Assembly: GCA_009741485.1 (NCBI GenBank)
Contig: CM019218.1
Span: 51,431,600-51,495,599 of the forward strand
DNA: 64,000 nucleotides
Direction: 5' to 3'
DNA from: Malurus cyaneus samueli
Taxonomy: Eukaryota > Chordata > Aves > Passeriformes > Maluridae
This document shows, piece after piece, positions 11,055-24,200 of the stretch. How positions within the stretch are numbered: the stretch's first letter is position 1; each line of letters opens with the position of its first letter. Position numbers and translations under genes: made by a program. The notes under the pieces are model-generated. The model saw only the letters and a program-made list of their open reading frames with translations. It ran no database searches and was not told where the DNA came from.

Positions 11055-11925
11055 ATCCCAGGGATGCACAGGGACACACCTGAAGGCCTCAAGAAAGCAG
11101 ATGGATACACTTGAAACCTCCAGGGAAGCACATGGATGCACCTGAAACCCCCAGGGAAGGACATGGACACCCTGAAGGCCTCAAAAAAGCTCATGCACCT
11201 GAACCTCCAGAAAAGCACATGGACACCCTGAATCCTCCAGGGAAGACATGGACACACCGAACCCCAGGAAAGGAATGGACACACCTGAACCAAACATCCC
11301 TGAAACCCCAAGGAAGGACATGGACATGACACTGAAACCCCCAGAAGGACATGGATACACCTGAAACCCCCAGGAAAGCATATGGATACACCCAAAACCT
11401 CCAGGGAAGGACATGGACACACCTGAATTCCCCAGGAAAGGACATGGACACACCTGAAGGCCTCAAAAAAGCTCATGGGTGCACCTGAAGCCTCCAGAAA
11501 AGCACATGGACACACCTGAAACCTTCAGAAAAACACATGGACATGCCGAATTCCTCAGGGAAGCACATGAACACACCCCAAACCTCCAAGAAAGGACATG
11601 GACATACCCCAAACCCCCAGGGAAGGACATGGACACACCAGAATTCCCCAGGAAAGCATATGGATGCACCCCAAACCTTCAGGAAAGCACATGGACACAC
11701 CTGAATTCCCCAAGGAAGAACATGGATACACCTGAAATCCCCAAGGAAGGACATGGACATACCTGAAACCCCCAGGGAAGGACATGGACCCACCTGAAAT
11801 CCCCAGAAAAGCACATGGACACACCTGAAACCCCCAGGAAAGCACATGGACACACCTGAAATCCCCAAGGAAGAACATGGATGCACCTGAATTCCCCAGG
11901 GAAGTCCCCAGGAAAGCCCCCATAG
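11055..11925. repeat. About 31-bp minisatellite, copy 1
   Basis: Tandem units of about 30-33 bp with core ACACCTGAAACCCCCAGG then GAAGGACATGG. Repetitive ORFs on both strands follow from the repeat. Confidence 0.92.
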
Positions 11926-11984
11926 ACACCTCATATCCCTGAGCAGCTCCAGCAGCCTCCCCACCCAGCCCTGCCTCCCCTCAT

Positions 11985-12155
11985 TAATATTCACAGCTGA
12001 ATTATTTATTGCAAGCAGATGTTAGGGTTTAAAGAGCGTTAAGAGGATATCCTGGGCTAATCAATTTATTTTTAACTAGTTTATGTGTTTATTACTGCCA
12101 GAATTTGGGCTTCAGCTGCCGTTTGGAGTTACTCCTCATTCATCACCACGATCCT
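11985..12155. promoter_or_regulatory. Candidate conserved non-coding element (copy at 17098-17255)
   Basis: AT-rich island with CATTAATATTCA, GAATTATTTATTGC and CTAATCAATTTATTTTTAAC stretches, bounded by GC-rich repeats. It is retained almost unchanged in duplication copy 2 at about 17098-17255. Homeodomain-type motif density suggests regulatory DNA; this is inference. Confidence 0.4.
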
Positions 12156-12964
12156 GGGCTGAGTCCTTGGGGAACACAGAGAGAGCCACAAATCTGCTGT
12201 TTCCTGGCCAGGGCTTGCTCATTCCCTCCTCTCCATCCACTGCATAAAATCCAGGCACTGAGCTGCTATGAACTCCCCAAAAATGAGCTTTGACTCCTGG
12301 GAATGTGGGGAGGGAGCAGGGGGATGTTGGGGATAGGGAAAGGGACTCCAGGTCTCTTGGGAAGGAGTGGAGATGGACTCTGAATGCCTCTCTCCATCTT
12401 CCAGCCCTCCAGGCATGTCCTCTGCATCTCTGGGAGCTCCCTGGATATTCCAAATGCTCCCAGTTTTATGGGAATGTGGCTCATAAAATGCTCTGAAGGT
12501 GATTTTGGGATTTTTTTTTTAAATATTTTCAGTGGGTGCAGTTGAGCCCTCAGTGCCCAATGCCAGCGAACCCCAGGGTTTCTCCAAACCCTTTGGAATG
12601 GAGGAGCAATTTGGGAAGGAGGAGCAGGGAAAAGGAGGATCCTGCAGGCTTCAGCCATGGCCAGGAGCTCCCAGTCCCACCCTGGGGTGTCCCAACCTCC
12701 TGCTGGACACCCTGGGACACATTTGGGAGGTATTGGACACAAAGTACGAGGGCAAAAAGCTCCTTTCCAATCTGCACAGAGGTCTGGGAATAATTAATTA
12801 ATGTGGGAATGATCTGTGGGAACTTGATTAAGGTAGGAAAACCCCCCAAGAGCTCCACAGATCTGGGATTGCTCTGCCTGACCCTAATGCAGGCATCCAG
12901 GGGTGCAGCACAGTGGGGTTGGGATGATCAGGGGGCACCCACAGAGCCGATGGTGCTGTGGGGT

Positions 12965-13490
12965 CTGGGGATGGGGATCCGGGATGGGGATCCAAGGATG
13001 AGGATTCAGGATTGGGACGAGGATGAGGATTCAGGGATGGGGTTTCGAGGATGGGGATCTGGGGATGGGGATCCGGGGATGGAGATCAGGATGGGGATTT
13101 GGGGTTGGGGATTCAAGGATGGGGATTCGGGGATGGGGGTCCAGAGATGGGGATCCAGGGATGGGATTCAGGGAAGGGTCCAGGATGGGTAAGGATGGAT
13201 ATGGAAGGATGGGATCCAGGGAGGATCCAATGGGGATCCAGGAATGGGGATTCAGGGATGGGGACCCAGGGATAGGGATCCAGAGATGGGGATTCAAGGA
13301 TGAGGATCCAGGGATGGGGATCCAGGGATGAGAATTCAAGGATGGGGATCCAGGGATAAGGATTCAGGAACGGAGATTCAAGGATGGGGATTTGGGGATG
13401 GGGATGCAGGGATGGAGATTTGGAGTTGGGGGTCCAGGTATGGGGATTCAAGGATGGGGATCCAGGGACAGAGGATTCAGGAATGGAGCT
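12965..13490. repeat. GGATGGGGATCCAG-type minisatellite (array 5)
   Basis: Forward-orientation units of 14-16 bp, G-rich on the plus strand, followed by non-repetitive GGAGCTGCTCC and the AT tract. Confidence 0.92.
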
Positions 13491-13555
13491 GCTCCAAAGG
13501 ATCCAGGGCAGGAGCACAGGGCAGGCAGGGGGTGGGACTCTTGCACAGACCCACG

Positions 13556-13970
13556 TGATAAAAAAATAAATAAATAAATTAAAATAAAAAATAAATAAAT
13601 AAATGTAAAAAATAAATAAAAAATAATAATAATAAATAAATAATATAAATAATAAATAATATTTTAATAGAAAAAATAAAATAAAAAAAATAAAAATAAA
13701 TAAAACTAATAGAATTAAAATAAAAATAGATAATAAATAATAGATAAATAAAATTAATTAAAACAAATAATCATTAAAAATCAAAAATAAAATAATAATA
13801 AGGAATTAGTAAAAAATAATAATTAAATTAAAATAATATAAATAAATATTGAAAAATAAATAAATAAAATAATAAATTAATAATAAATAAAATATAGATT
13901 AAAATAAATTAAAATAAATTAAAATAATTTAAAAATGTAAATTAAATTTAAAAAATAATAAATAAACCTT
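13556..13970. repeat. A/T low-complexity tract (AAATAAATAATA-type)
   Basis: More than 400 bp of almost pure A and T with irregular AAATA/AATAAT units. It is present only after copy 1 of duplication 2. Confidence 0.95.
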
Positions 13971-14789
13971 CCGCGCCCCCAAATCCAGCCCTGGGGGCAG
14001 GCAGGGAGCAGCGAGAGCCGCTGGATACGCCGCCCCCCTCGGAGCCGCGCTTGGCTCCCGCTCCCTCGACATCTGGGCTTCTCTGGAAAAAAAATGAGAG
14101 CACGGGAAGCAGGTTAACAGCCGGGAAAATGATTGCTAACAACGCGACCGGGGGCTTGTTCCGTCCCGTTTTATTGGAGCCTGAGTGATTACTCGCAGGT
14201 AGTTAAAAGGCAGGGCCGGGTGTTATTGCCGGGCTGCTCGCGGGGACGGCAGCTCATTAACGAGCAGCTCCGCTGGCTGCCGGAGCATTCCCGGGAGCAT
14301 TCCCGGAGCATTCCCGGAGCATTCCCGGAGCATTCCCGGAGCATCCCGGAGCATTCCCGGGGCATCGGGATCCGGCTGGAAGCTGGAGCACAGCAGGATT
14401 CGGGGAGAGTGTCGAGGCAGCGGCATGGGGGGTGGAGAGAGCTGGGAATGGGAATTCTGATCCGCCAGTGCCGGGGATGGAGTGCCTGGGGAGGGGAAGG
14501 GACACGGGGATGGGTTGGGAACAGCTCTGGACAAATGGACAGCCGAAAGCTGGGAAAAGGATTGGTGGAAGAGGCTTGGAAAGAAAGATGGAAGATGTGG
14601 GGGTACAAACTTCGGGCAGCAGCTAGTTGTTTGTCTTGGTGAACAAAAAACCTTAAAGAAATAAATACAATTAATATACAAAAAAAAATAATTTCACAAC
14701 AACTAAACCCCCAAAAATCCCAAACATTTCCACCACTATACATTATATACAAAATTAAAGCTGATAATTAATTATTTAAATAAATTAAA
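13971..14789. other. GC-rich unique segment with a short tandem repeat
   Basis: Between the two copies of duplication 2. It contains an 11-12 bp tandem CGGAGCATTCC at 14281-14370 and, at about 14640-14789, an AT-rich stretch. The frame crossing the tandem is repeat-driven. No gene recognised. Confidence 0.6.
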
Positions 14790-17700
14790 TTCTACACCCA
14801 CAAAATTTCTTTAAAATAAACTACTTTACATACAACCCCCTGAACAAAATCCATATTTCTGTCACCAACAGGAAGGGCTTGGTGGGTCTGCATGGGTTTG
14901 GTGGAGCAAAGGGTGACCCCAGCCCTGATGTATCAACATCCCTCGGGTCTTGGGGGCCAGACTGAGATGGGACATAGGGAGGGACAGGACACAGCTCTGA
15001 GCGTGTCCCAGGCATTTCGAGCGGGTGGAGGCAGAGAAGGGCCGCGGTGCCTTGGGGACATGGGGACACTCAGACCCCGGGGCAGCCACCAGCCCTGCGG
15101 GGGTGGCTGGGGACAGGGCAGCAGTGACAAATGGGTTTAATTCCTGAGAGACACCGATGGGAGGGGGTGATTATGAGCCCAGCACCTCCTCGCGGCCTCA
15201 GGGCTCCGGGAGATATTTTGGCGGAGGGTGAGCAGCAGGGACTGGAGGGCGGAGGCGGCAGGCTGGGAACTGAGACAGGAGGTGACAACCGCTCGGAAAA
15301 TCCCTGTCCCTCCTGCCCACACTGTCCCTCTGACCATCACCCACGCCTGGGTGCTTTCAGGGGTTCGTGGGCAGGATTAAAACCTTTCCATCCTTTCTCC
15401 CGTCCTCTTCTCTCCCTTTATCCCATCAAACACAGAGCTGGAGGCTGGTGCTCCAGGGAGCTGTCCCGGACACATTCCCTGCGCACACAGCTCCTTCCCC
15501 GAGCCCCTGGCCCTTCCCTCTCTCCTCTGCCTGCAGGAGCAGGGCAAATCTGGTTAAACTGGGAGCTGGACTCGTCCCCTGCTGCATCTCTGGGAAGGAT
15601 CTGCATTCCCAGAGGCGCGGAGATGCCGTCGGCATGGAGAACCACAGCAGCCTGGCTGTAAAACCTCCATCCCCATCGCTGTCTGGAGCTGCTGGTGCCC
15701 TCTGCTCCCCCTCCCGAGTGTTTCTGACTCCAGCCCTGGTCAGGATCCAGCTGGCTCCTCCAGCTGCTCAGAGCCGGCCCTGGGCTGCCGGCGTGTGCCA
15801 GGAGCAGCCCCTGGTGCATTGGGCACAGCAGCTGCCGGTGCTGATTAAAAACGGAGAAACCCAGCAATTATCAGGCTGTGACAGCTCCTGCTGCTGCTGG
15901 GGACAGGGCTGCGGGGACTGGATCCCAAATTGCTCCCCAGATCCTACAGGGATATCCCAGAAACACGTGAGGGCACATCCCACACCAACCAAGGGTGCAC
16001 ATTCCGAAGGCAACGGGCCCTGGAATGGGAAAAATCCACAGGGGTTCAGCACCACAAGAGCTGCTCCAAAGATCCAGGGCAGGAGCACAGGGCAGGCAGG
16101 GACATGCTAAGGACACGAGTGTCACCCTGCACATGCCTGGGTCACGGCTCTTCCAGCCCTGAGTGTCTCACTCAGCTGGGACACATCTGGACACATGTGT
16201 GGCTTCCAACAGATCCCAGGGATGCACAGGGACACACCTGAAGGCCTCAAAAAAAGTCATGGACACACCCGAAACCTCCAGAAAAGCACATGGACATACT
16301 TGAAACACCCAGGGAAGCATGGAACGCCTGAAGGCCTCAAAAAAAGCTCATGGACACCTGAAACCTCCAGAAAAGCACATGGACATGCCCGAATTCCTCA
16401 GGGAAGCACGTGAACACACCCCAAACCTCCAAAAAAGGACATGGACATACCTGAAACCCCCAAGGAAGGACATGGACACACCCAAACCCAAAAACATGGA
16501 TACACCGAAACCCCCAGAAAAGCAATGGATACACCCAAACACTCCAGGGAAGGACATGGAGCACCTGAATTCCCCAGGAAAGGACATGGACACACCTGAA
16601 GGCCTCAAAAAAGCTCATGGGTGCACCTGAAGCCTCCAGAAAAGCACATGGACACACCTGAAACCTTCAGAAAAACACAGGAATGCCCAATCAGGAGACA
16701 TGAACACACCCAAACTCAAGAAAGGCATGACTACCCCAAACCCCAGGGAAGGACATGGACACACCAGAATTCCCCAGGAAAGCATATGGATGCACCCCAA
16801 ACCTTCAGGAAAGCACATGGACACACCTGAAACCCCAGGAAAGCACATGGAACACCTGAAACCCCCAGGAAGACATGGACACACCTGAAACCCCCAGGAA
16901 AGACATGGAACACCTGAAACCCCAGAAAAGCACATGGACACACCTGAAACCCCCAGGAAAGCACATGGAACACCTGAAATCCCCAAGGAAGAACATGGAT
17001 GCACCTGAATTCCCCAGGGAAGTCCCCAGGAAAGCCCCCATAGACACCTCATATCCCTGAGCAGCTCCACGCAGCCTCCCCACCCAGCCCTGCCTCCCCT
17101 CATTAATATTCACAGCTGAATTATTTATTGCAAGCAGATGTTAGGGTTTAAAGAGCGTTAAGAGGATATCCTGGGCTAATCAATTTATTTTTAACTAGTT
17201 TATGTTTATTACTGCCAAATTTGGGCTTCAGCTGCCGTTTGGAGTTACTCCTCATTCATCACCACGATCCTGGGCTGAGTCCTTGGGGAACACAGAGAGA
17301 GCCACAAATCTGCTGTTTCCTGGCCAGGGCTTGCTCATTCCCTCCTCTCCATCCACTGCATAAATCCAGGCACTGAGCTGCTATGAACTCCCCAAAAATG
17401 AGCTTTACTCCTGGGAATGTGAGGAGCAGGGGGATGTTGGGGATAGGGAAAGGGACTCCAGGTCTCTTGGGAAGGAGTGGAGATGGACTCTGAATGCCTC
17501 TCTCCATCTTCCAGCCCTCCAGGATGTCCTCTGCATCTCTGGGAGCTCCCTGGATATTCCAAATGCTCCCAGTTTTATGGGAATGTGGCTCATAAAATGC
17601 TCTGAATGATTTTGGGATTTTTTTTTAAATATTTCAGTGGTGCAGTTGAGCCCCTCAGGTGCCCAATGCCAGCGAACCCCAGGGTTTCTCCAAACCCTTT

Positions 17701-18265
17701 GGAATGGAGGAGCAATTTGGGAAGGAGGAGCAGGGAAAAGAGGATCCTGCAGGCTTCAGCCATGGCCAGGAGCTCCCAGTCCCACCCTGGGGTGTCCCAA
17801 CCTCCTGCTGGACACCCTGGGACACATTTGGGAGGTATTGGACACAAAGTACGAGGGCAAAAAGCTCCTTTCCAATTGCACAGAGGTCTGGGAATAATTA
17901 ATTAATGGGGAATGATCTGTGGGAACTTGATTAAGGTAGGAAAACCCCCCAAGAGCTCCACAGATCTGGGATTGCTCTGCCTGACCCTAATGCAGGCATC
18001 CAGGGGTGCAGCACAGTGGGGTTGGGATGATCGGGGGCACCCACAGAGCCGATGGTGCTGTGGGGGATCTGGGGATGGGGATCCGGGGATGGGATCCAAG
18101 GTGAGGATTCAGGATTGGGATTCGGGATGAGGATTCAGGGATGGGGTTTCGAGGATGGGATCTGGGATGGGATCCGGGGATGGAGATCCAGGGATGGGAT
18201 TTGGGGTTGGGGATTCAAGGATGGGGATTCGGGGATGGGGGTCCAGAGATGGGGATCCAGGGATG
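14790..18265 (+). repeat. Direct duplication 2, copy 2
   Basis: Second copy of 9627-13165. It differs mostly by single-base losses in homopolymers: around 14871-14915 several G runs are one base shorter than at 9701-9750. It also has contraction and scrambling inside the minisatellite. It ends abruptly inside the GGATGGGGATCCAG array, where the AT-rich block begins. Confidence 0.92.
16215..17045. repeat. About 31-bp minisatellite, copy 2
   Basis: Same array as 11055-11925 in duplication copy 2, with more unit-internal deletions. Confidence 0.92.
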
Positions 18266-18270
18266 TGTAT
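18062..18270. repeat. GGATGGGGATCCAG-type minisatellite (array 6), truncated
   Basis: Partial copy of array 5 that stops at 18270, exactly where composition changes to AT-rich. Confidence 0.9.
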
Positions 18271-21200
18271 TAAGACCATTCTCCAGTACCTTCTCTACGT
18301 TTAATACACAACTGCATCTCCTGCAGGGCATGGGTCTCTTGCAGCTCATGTGTCATTGCTGTCTGCCTTTTCTGGCCATCCTGAAAGCATTGGCATGTGC
18401 ACACTGGCACTGGATGCCATGTTTAGGCAAATGAATTATGTGCTTGACACTTATTGCTTTAAAACCTCTATTTGGTAAGGTAAGATTTACTTCTGCCAGA
18501 GATAATGTTTACTTGGACGCTTCTCAATAGTTTTCCAACACAACAAAGTAGGACACATCGCTTTTCTATCTCCATTCGGCAGCAATACCAAAAATTCAAA
18601 TATTAAGTGATTGTATTATTGATATGTTTTGTCTGAAAACAGAGACAGTGAGTTCCCTCATCAGAAAACCTGCTTAATGAACATAAAACTTAATTAAATA
18701 GGTGGTATTTAATTCTCAGATAAACCGAGTAGAGACATTATTATGATCCTTGAGTTCTTCAGCCCAGCTTGCTTGTGGCAAATTACCTATCCATAAAGTG
18801 TTTGCCGGCTTTGACGACTGGGATAATCCTCAGGAGTGCCTGTACCTTTGTCACTATATGATTGTGTAATCATGACTTGTCTTTTCCTTGTTCTCCTTTC
18901 AGCTGCTATCACCACCCATCCTAAAAACTGCTACAGCACTCCAAAATTAACATTGTCAAGTTAATACCATCTTATCCAGAAAGCACTACTTTGAAACAAT
19001 TTAAAAGACTTTTCTTCCCTATCCCAATGGCTCCACAGACACTCTGGGGTTAGCTAATACAGCTTCTAACAGAGCACCACAAAATAATTGCTGGCTTTAT
19101 CCAAAAGTTAAAGACGGGACAAAAATACAAGACTACTATATTTTTGTATTTTGAATAAGTGATTTTTGTGCAGGAAATATCAAACTGTCACAACAAAGAC
19201 CTATGGGTCTTCCTAAAAACTGTATCCCATTTTTTGGAATATGTTACAATCTGATTTTACAAGAAAAATTATGATGTGATACAAAAGACAGCAGAAAATC
19301 CTGTGTTCATTCAAGTATTATTCTGTATCTTCCATTTCCTGCAAAACAACATGTTGTCATAGAACACAAAAAATAACTTCAAAATTGTACTGATAGAAAA
19401 TTGGTGTAGTTAGTGCTTCTTTCTCTGGTCTTTATTTCTAGATGCGAAGAATTACAAGATAAAACAAGAATGTGTTTTGATTTTTTTTCTTATTCTGAAT
19501 GAACAGGTAAAGGGCAATCCAAAACACCTCCTACCAGCAAGGCATTATAAAAAATTAAAACCTGCCGGGACCCTTCAGCCATAGAATACTTATTTAACGC
19601 ACAGAGTCAGGATGATATGCAGGAGCAGAATCAAGTATGAAAGGCAGCAAACTATTTACCTACACTCTGCCTTATCGGGCACCACTCAGCACTCTGAATC
19701 ATTCACTTTGGCACTTGTCTGTTGGTTGTGGGATTTTTAAAACTGACTTTGAAATTTACCAAGCAGCACATTTTCAGATAAAGGCACTGACTGATAATCA
19801 TTCTGTGCTGCATGCTTAGGGCAAGCTGTCCTTCCTACATCGATTTCCTAAAAAAAAAAAAACAAAACTATTTAAAGGAGATAATTTAAAAATAAAACTG
19901 AACTCCTGCATCCTTGAACATTGGGATCTAATGTGGATTTGTTTTCTTCTCCTGAGATTGTTTCAGATTTAAACTGAGGGAATGCTAATTAAAAAGCAGG
20001 AACATGAAAACTGACAGAAATATTAAGTCGATATTTGACAATAAAGCACTCAGAATTATTGTTTTCTTGACAGATCAACAAAAACACATCAACAAAAAAA
20101 CATGTGATTCTCAAATAATAAGAGTGGAAAGAAATACTAACATAACCCTAAAAAACAGCTTCTCCATAAGTACTAGCCTCAAAACTTGATTTTTACAACT
20201 TGCCATTAATAAATGAAGTTGCAAATCCTTCTACAAAATCTGTGCTGGGGAGTCATTCTCACTGATAATTATTGTCTTTTGCTTGGATTTAACGTTCAAC
20301 TTGCTGTTGCAACAAACAAGTCTTTGTTACTGAAGATGACCCTTACGATTGAAGCTAGGAGCACACTGGCCTACCAAGAAATTGCTGCGTACAGTATAAT
20401 TTTGAAAACCAAGTCGACAAGCACGAAGATGCATTAGAGAAAGCTGCTTGAGAGAAATTTCAAAAGAATTACTTTATATAATGTCATTTAAAAACAAACC
20501 ACAAAAACCACAAAAAATACTGATCTTATTTGACTTTTGTTTGACCACTGCAATTCAAACTGGTTTTATTCCAAGCAGTTCTGCTGCAGAGTTATCTAGC
20601 ATAAGAGTATATCTGAGAGAAACTAATTTTACAATATCCACCATTTGTGATAAATAATAACCTTCTTTCCAAAACTAAATGGATTTTTATTAACTACTTG
20701 TTAACCAGACTAGTATGACAGGAAGGCTGAAGATCAAGATTTATCTTCCAAGATGTTTGAACAGTACAGGAAGATAGGACAGTGATCCAGTCTTTGAACA
20801 ATGAAGAGGTGCTGAACAAGGGGAGGGGCAAAAGCACGTGGTTCTGGGAGAAGAGAAAATTGTGCATTTGCACCACAGGATGGATAAACATTGTTGAACA
20901 GCCAAGTATCTAGAACCCGGTCTGTACCTCATTTAACAAGTCAAGGGAGTTCCCTCAATATGGGTTTTCTGTGTACAAGGTAGACAGCTCTAGGGTACAT
21001 ACACCACACTCACAGTAGCAAAACATACAAGATAAAATGTGGAATCAATGCTGGAAAGGAAATTCTAGACTTTGCAAAAATGCCATGGTCTTGTAGAGAG
21101 ATTTTACTCTTATGGGTGGTAATTCTGACAGTTACAGCTGGGTTTCTGGAGTCCACTTCCAAGCTTTTAACTTCCCTGTTAAAAATTTTCCACTGCTTAG

Positions 21201-24200
21201 TCCTGCAGTCAAGTGCAAGGAGCACATATGCTGGGATCATCAAGTACCTGCATGAGAATGCTGGAACAAAAAAAGTATTGTGCAACTGCACTGCAGCCCT
21301 CCGTAGGGAATTCCCTGGCCATCTCTGGAACCACCTTCTCCCTTCCTAGACAGAAGAAACAATTCAAAGGTTACCCTCTCCAAACTAAAACCATTCTGCA
21401 AATACTCACTGCCACTTTCATCAGTCCTCATCACAACCTCACTCACCAAGCATTCCACCTACTACGGTGACTATTTTGAACCTCCAAATTGGACCTCCAT
21501 TTCAAACTTATGTATTTTGAAAAAAAAATCCTTTTCAAACTTATGTGAAATTCTGATTCATATAGAAGTATACTGGCCAGAGGCAGTATGTGGACAGAAA
21601 TCAAACCCATTTGCAGTTTCTCTTAATAAAGAGCTCCTAATCATATTGCCATTACTTATGAAAATGAGATCCTTGAAACAAAGTCAAGTATCTTAGTAAC
21701 AAGCTGTTCTCTTGGTGCCAGACCTAGCATATTGCACCCTAAAATCCCAGTCTTATATCTAGACAACTAAAAATACCTACTAGTATAATTAATTTTTTGA
21801 CATAAAAGCTTCCTTTCCCACTTTCTTGAGTTTGAAATAAACTAGCATAGAGCTGACCTTACATAAAATACTTAATATATCTTTAAATTATACAAGTGGT
21901 CTTTGAAATACCTTTTCTTGGAAACCCGCAGCATGAAGAATACACATTATAGCACATTTTGGTGCAAAATCTTTGGGTATTCACGTCAATCCTTATTCCA
22001 CTTACGTGCTGTAATACGGGTAGTGGAAGATATTAATTTTGTGTTGGATTTCTGTTGGATTTCATGTTAACTTCATTACGGCTGAATCACATGGACTTAG
22101 AAAATGGAGATTTATTCCCCACACCTAAAATATTTTAATAGAACTTTTTGAATGTTTGAGGTTTCTTGCAAAAAAGAAGTTATACAAGTATGCAAAGCAT
22201 AAATCATTAAAACTTGCAAATCCAATACAGTTTCTTTGCATCACAGATCAACAACCTGGATTCAGATGCGAGAGTTAAGCTTCCACCGTCACACCACACA
22301 GCTGTTATGATATGTAACTCATAACAGATTAAAAGCATATGAATTCACAGGCAAAATGACATAAATACTCACATTTAATGTGCCCTAAGTAATGTGTTGT
22401 GCATCAAATACAACCATAGAGCACTATGCCAAGAATTAACCTTATTTGGATGTTACTGCCCATACAAATATGAAGTTATTAAAATAAAATATATAAAATA
22501 AAAATACTGCAGTAGTATTTCGGACTTCAAAAGCACATAAAGGCTTCTAGTTACTCTCTTACAGTATATAAAAGGTAAGTATGTCTAAAAAATCTTGGGT
22601 AATATTTACCCTTGAATACTGAAAAGAAATGCTATTTTAGAAGAACTATTTTATAGTAATGTAATTTATTACAAATTTCCTGAGACTTACTAGTATATGC
22701 CACATATATTCACATGTCGATAGGCAGTAATCTACTTTTAAGAAGAGAATCCTGAATTTACAACCTCAGTTATGAAAGATTTTTGACTAACACTGCACTT
22801 CACTATTTTATCACTATTCCATTACTTCTCTATATTCAAAACAGATGTCAGATCCTGGGGACAGATTAGGTAGTACCATCTAGAGCATATGTTAAGTATC
22901 AGAAACATTATGATGATGTGGGTCTCTGCCAGACCACAAAGCATTACAACATCACAACTTTGCTGAGGAGATACTAACCAGTATATGGCTTTGCTACAGT
23001 ATATGGCTTTGAAGTATTGTTCTTTTTGAGATGAAATACTCTATTCTTTTCAGTCTCAAAGAACACATATAGCTTCCTTCTGTTTATTTTGAAATTGATA
23101 TCCTACTTCTATCACGTGCTTGAGGTAATTCCTTATGCAACATGAAACGGTTAATATTGCATAATGAAGACCACAGAAGAGTTTATAGAAGAGCTCAGGA
23201 CTACCTCTAAGAAAGAGAAAGGAGCTTAGCTTTCATTCCCATCCAAACCGTCAATAGATTCACAGACTAAAATCCAGATCCTTAGATGCAGCTGAAAACC
23301 ATCCCAGATAAGCCCACCTTTGTCCCTCAATAGTGGTCCAAGCCCTTGGCATAAAATAGACAGGCCCTCAGAGAGACCGAAACCATCACAGCAGGTAGAC
23401 ACCAACACAAACAATTTCAGATTGCATCCCTGTGTTGCCGACCATCAAGTATCATTTTGGTACCTCCATCCCACTAGGGCACAAACTCCTTGTTAGGTAG
23501 TAGTAAAACAAACCTACCAAATTCCTAGACAGAATCTCTGGTTTTACTTGGTTATTTTCTATGGGATACATAAAGCTCAAGGAGTTTATTGCTTGCTTCT
23601 GTCTCCATAACGACAGTGTCATGGAATAAAGTCTCAGCTAAACTCTGCCACAAGCTTTCCATAACTACTAAGAGCTGAATCTCATCCGGGAAGATAATAT
23701 TTAAATAGCAGCCAAACCAACAAAAGACCAACAAATGTGACTGTCACTGCAAGCTATTTTCTCAAACTTCTTCTCTATACACGAAAGTAAGAAAATATAC
23801 GGATATATTTAAAGATCGCCTCTGTTGCAGTGTCACAGTTGTGCAATCTGCCAAATCTTCATTTTACACAAAGTTCCTATCTGTGGAAAATGTACACTAT
23901 TTTTTCTAATCACATTTTACCATACATGCATCTTACCACAAATTGAGAACAGGTCTTCACTGTGGATGGTTTACAAGCAGCAATAATAAATTCATCCTCT
24001 GTCAAGGAGCTAGGCACAATCTCAGTTAGTGACCACAAAATACAACAAATTTCCACAAATATATAAAGTTGTTGTCAGCTGCAACATTTAAGTATTTCAG
24101 CAGATCTGTATTTCTCAGGCTCAGCAGACCTACAAATAAGAAGGTCTTTACTTTTTCTTTAAGCATTGTTCTCAAAACCAAACAGTCCTCCTAAATAATT

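Larger units (their letters stand above)
9627..13165 (+). repeat. Direct duplication 2, copy 1
   Basis: About 3.5 kb repeated in the same orientation at 14790-18265. It contains non-coding GC-rich DNA, a roughly 31-bp minisatellite (11055-11925), an AT-rich island (about 11985-12155) and the start of a GGATGGGGATCCAG array. Homopolymer runs are longer here than in copy 2. Confidence 0.92.
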
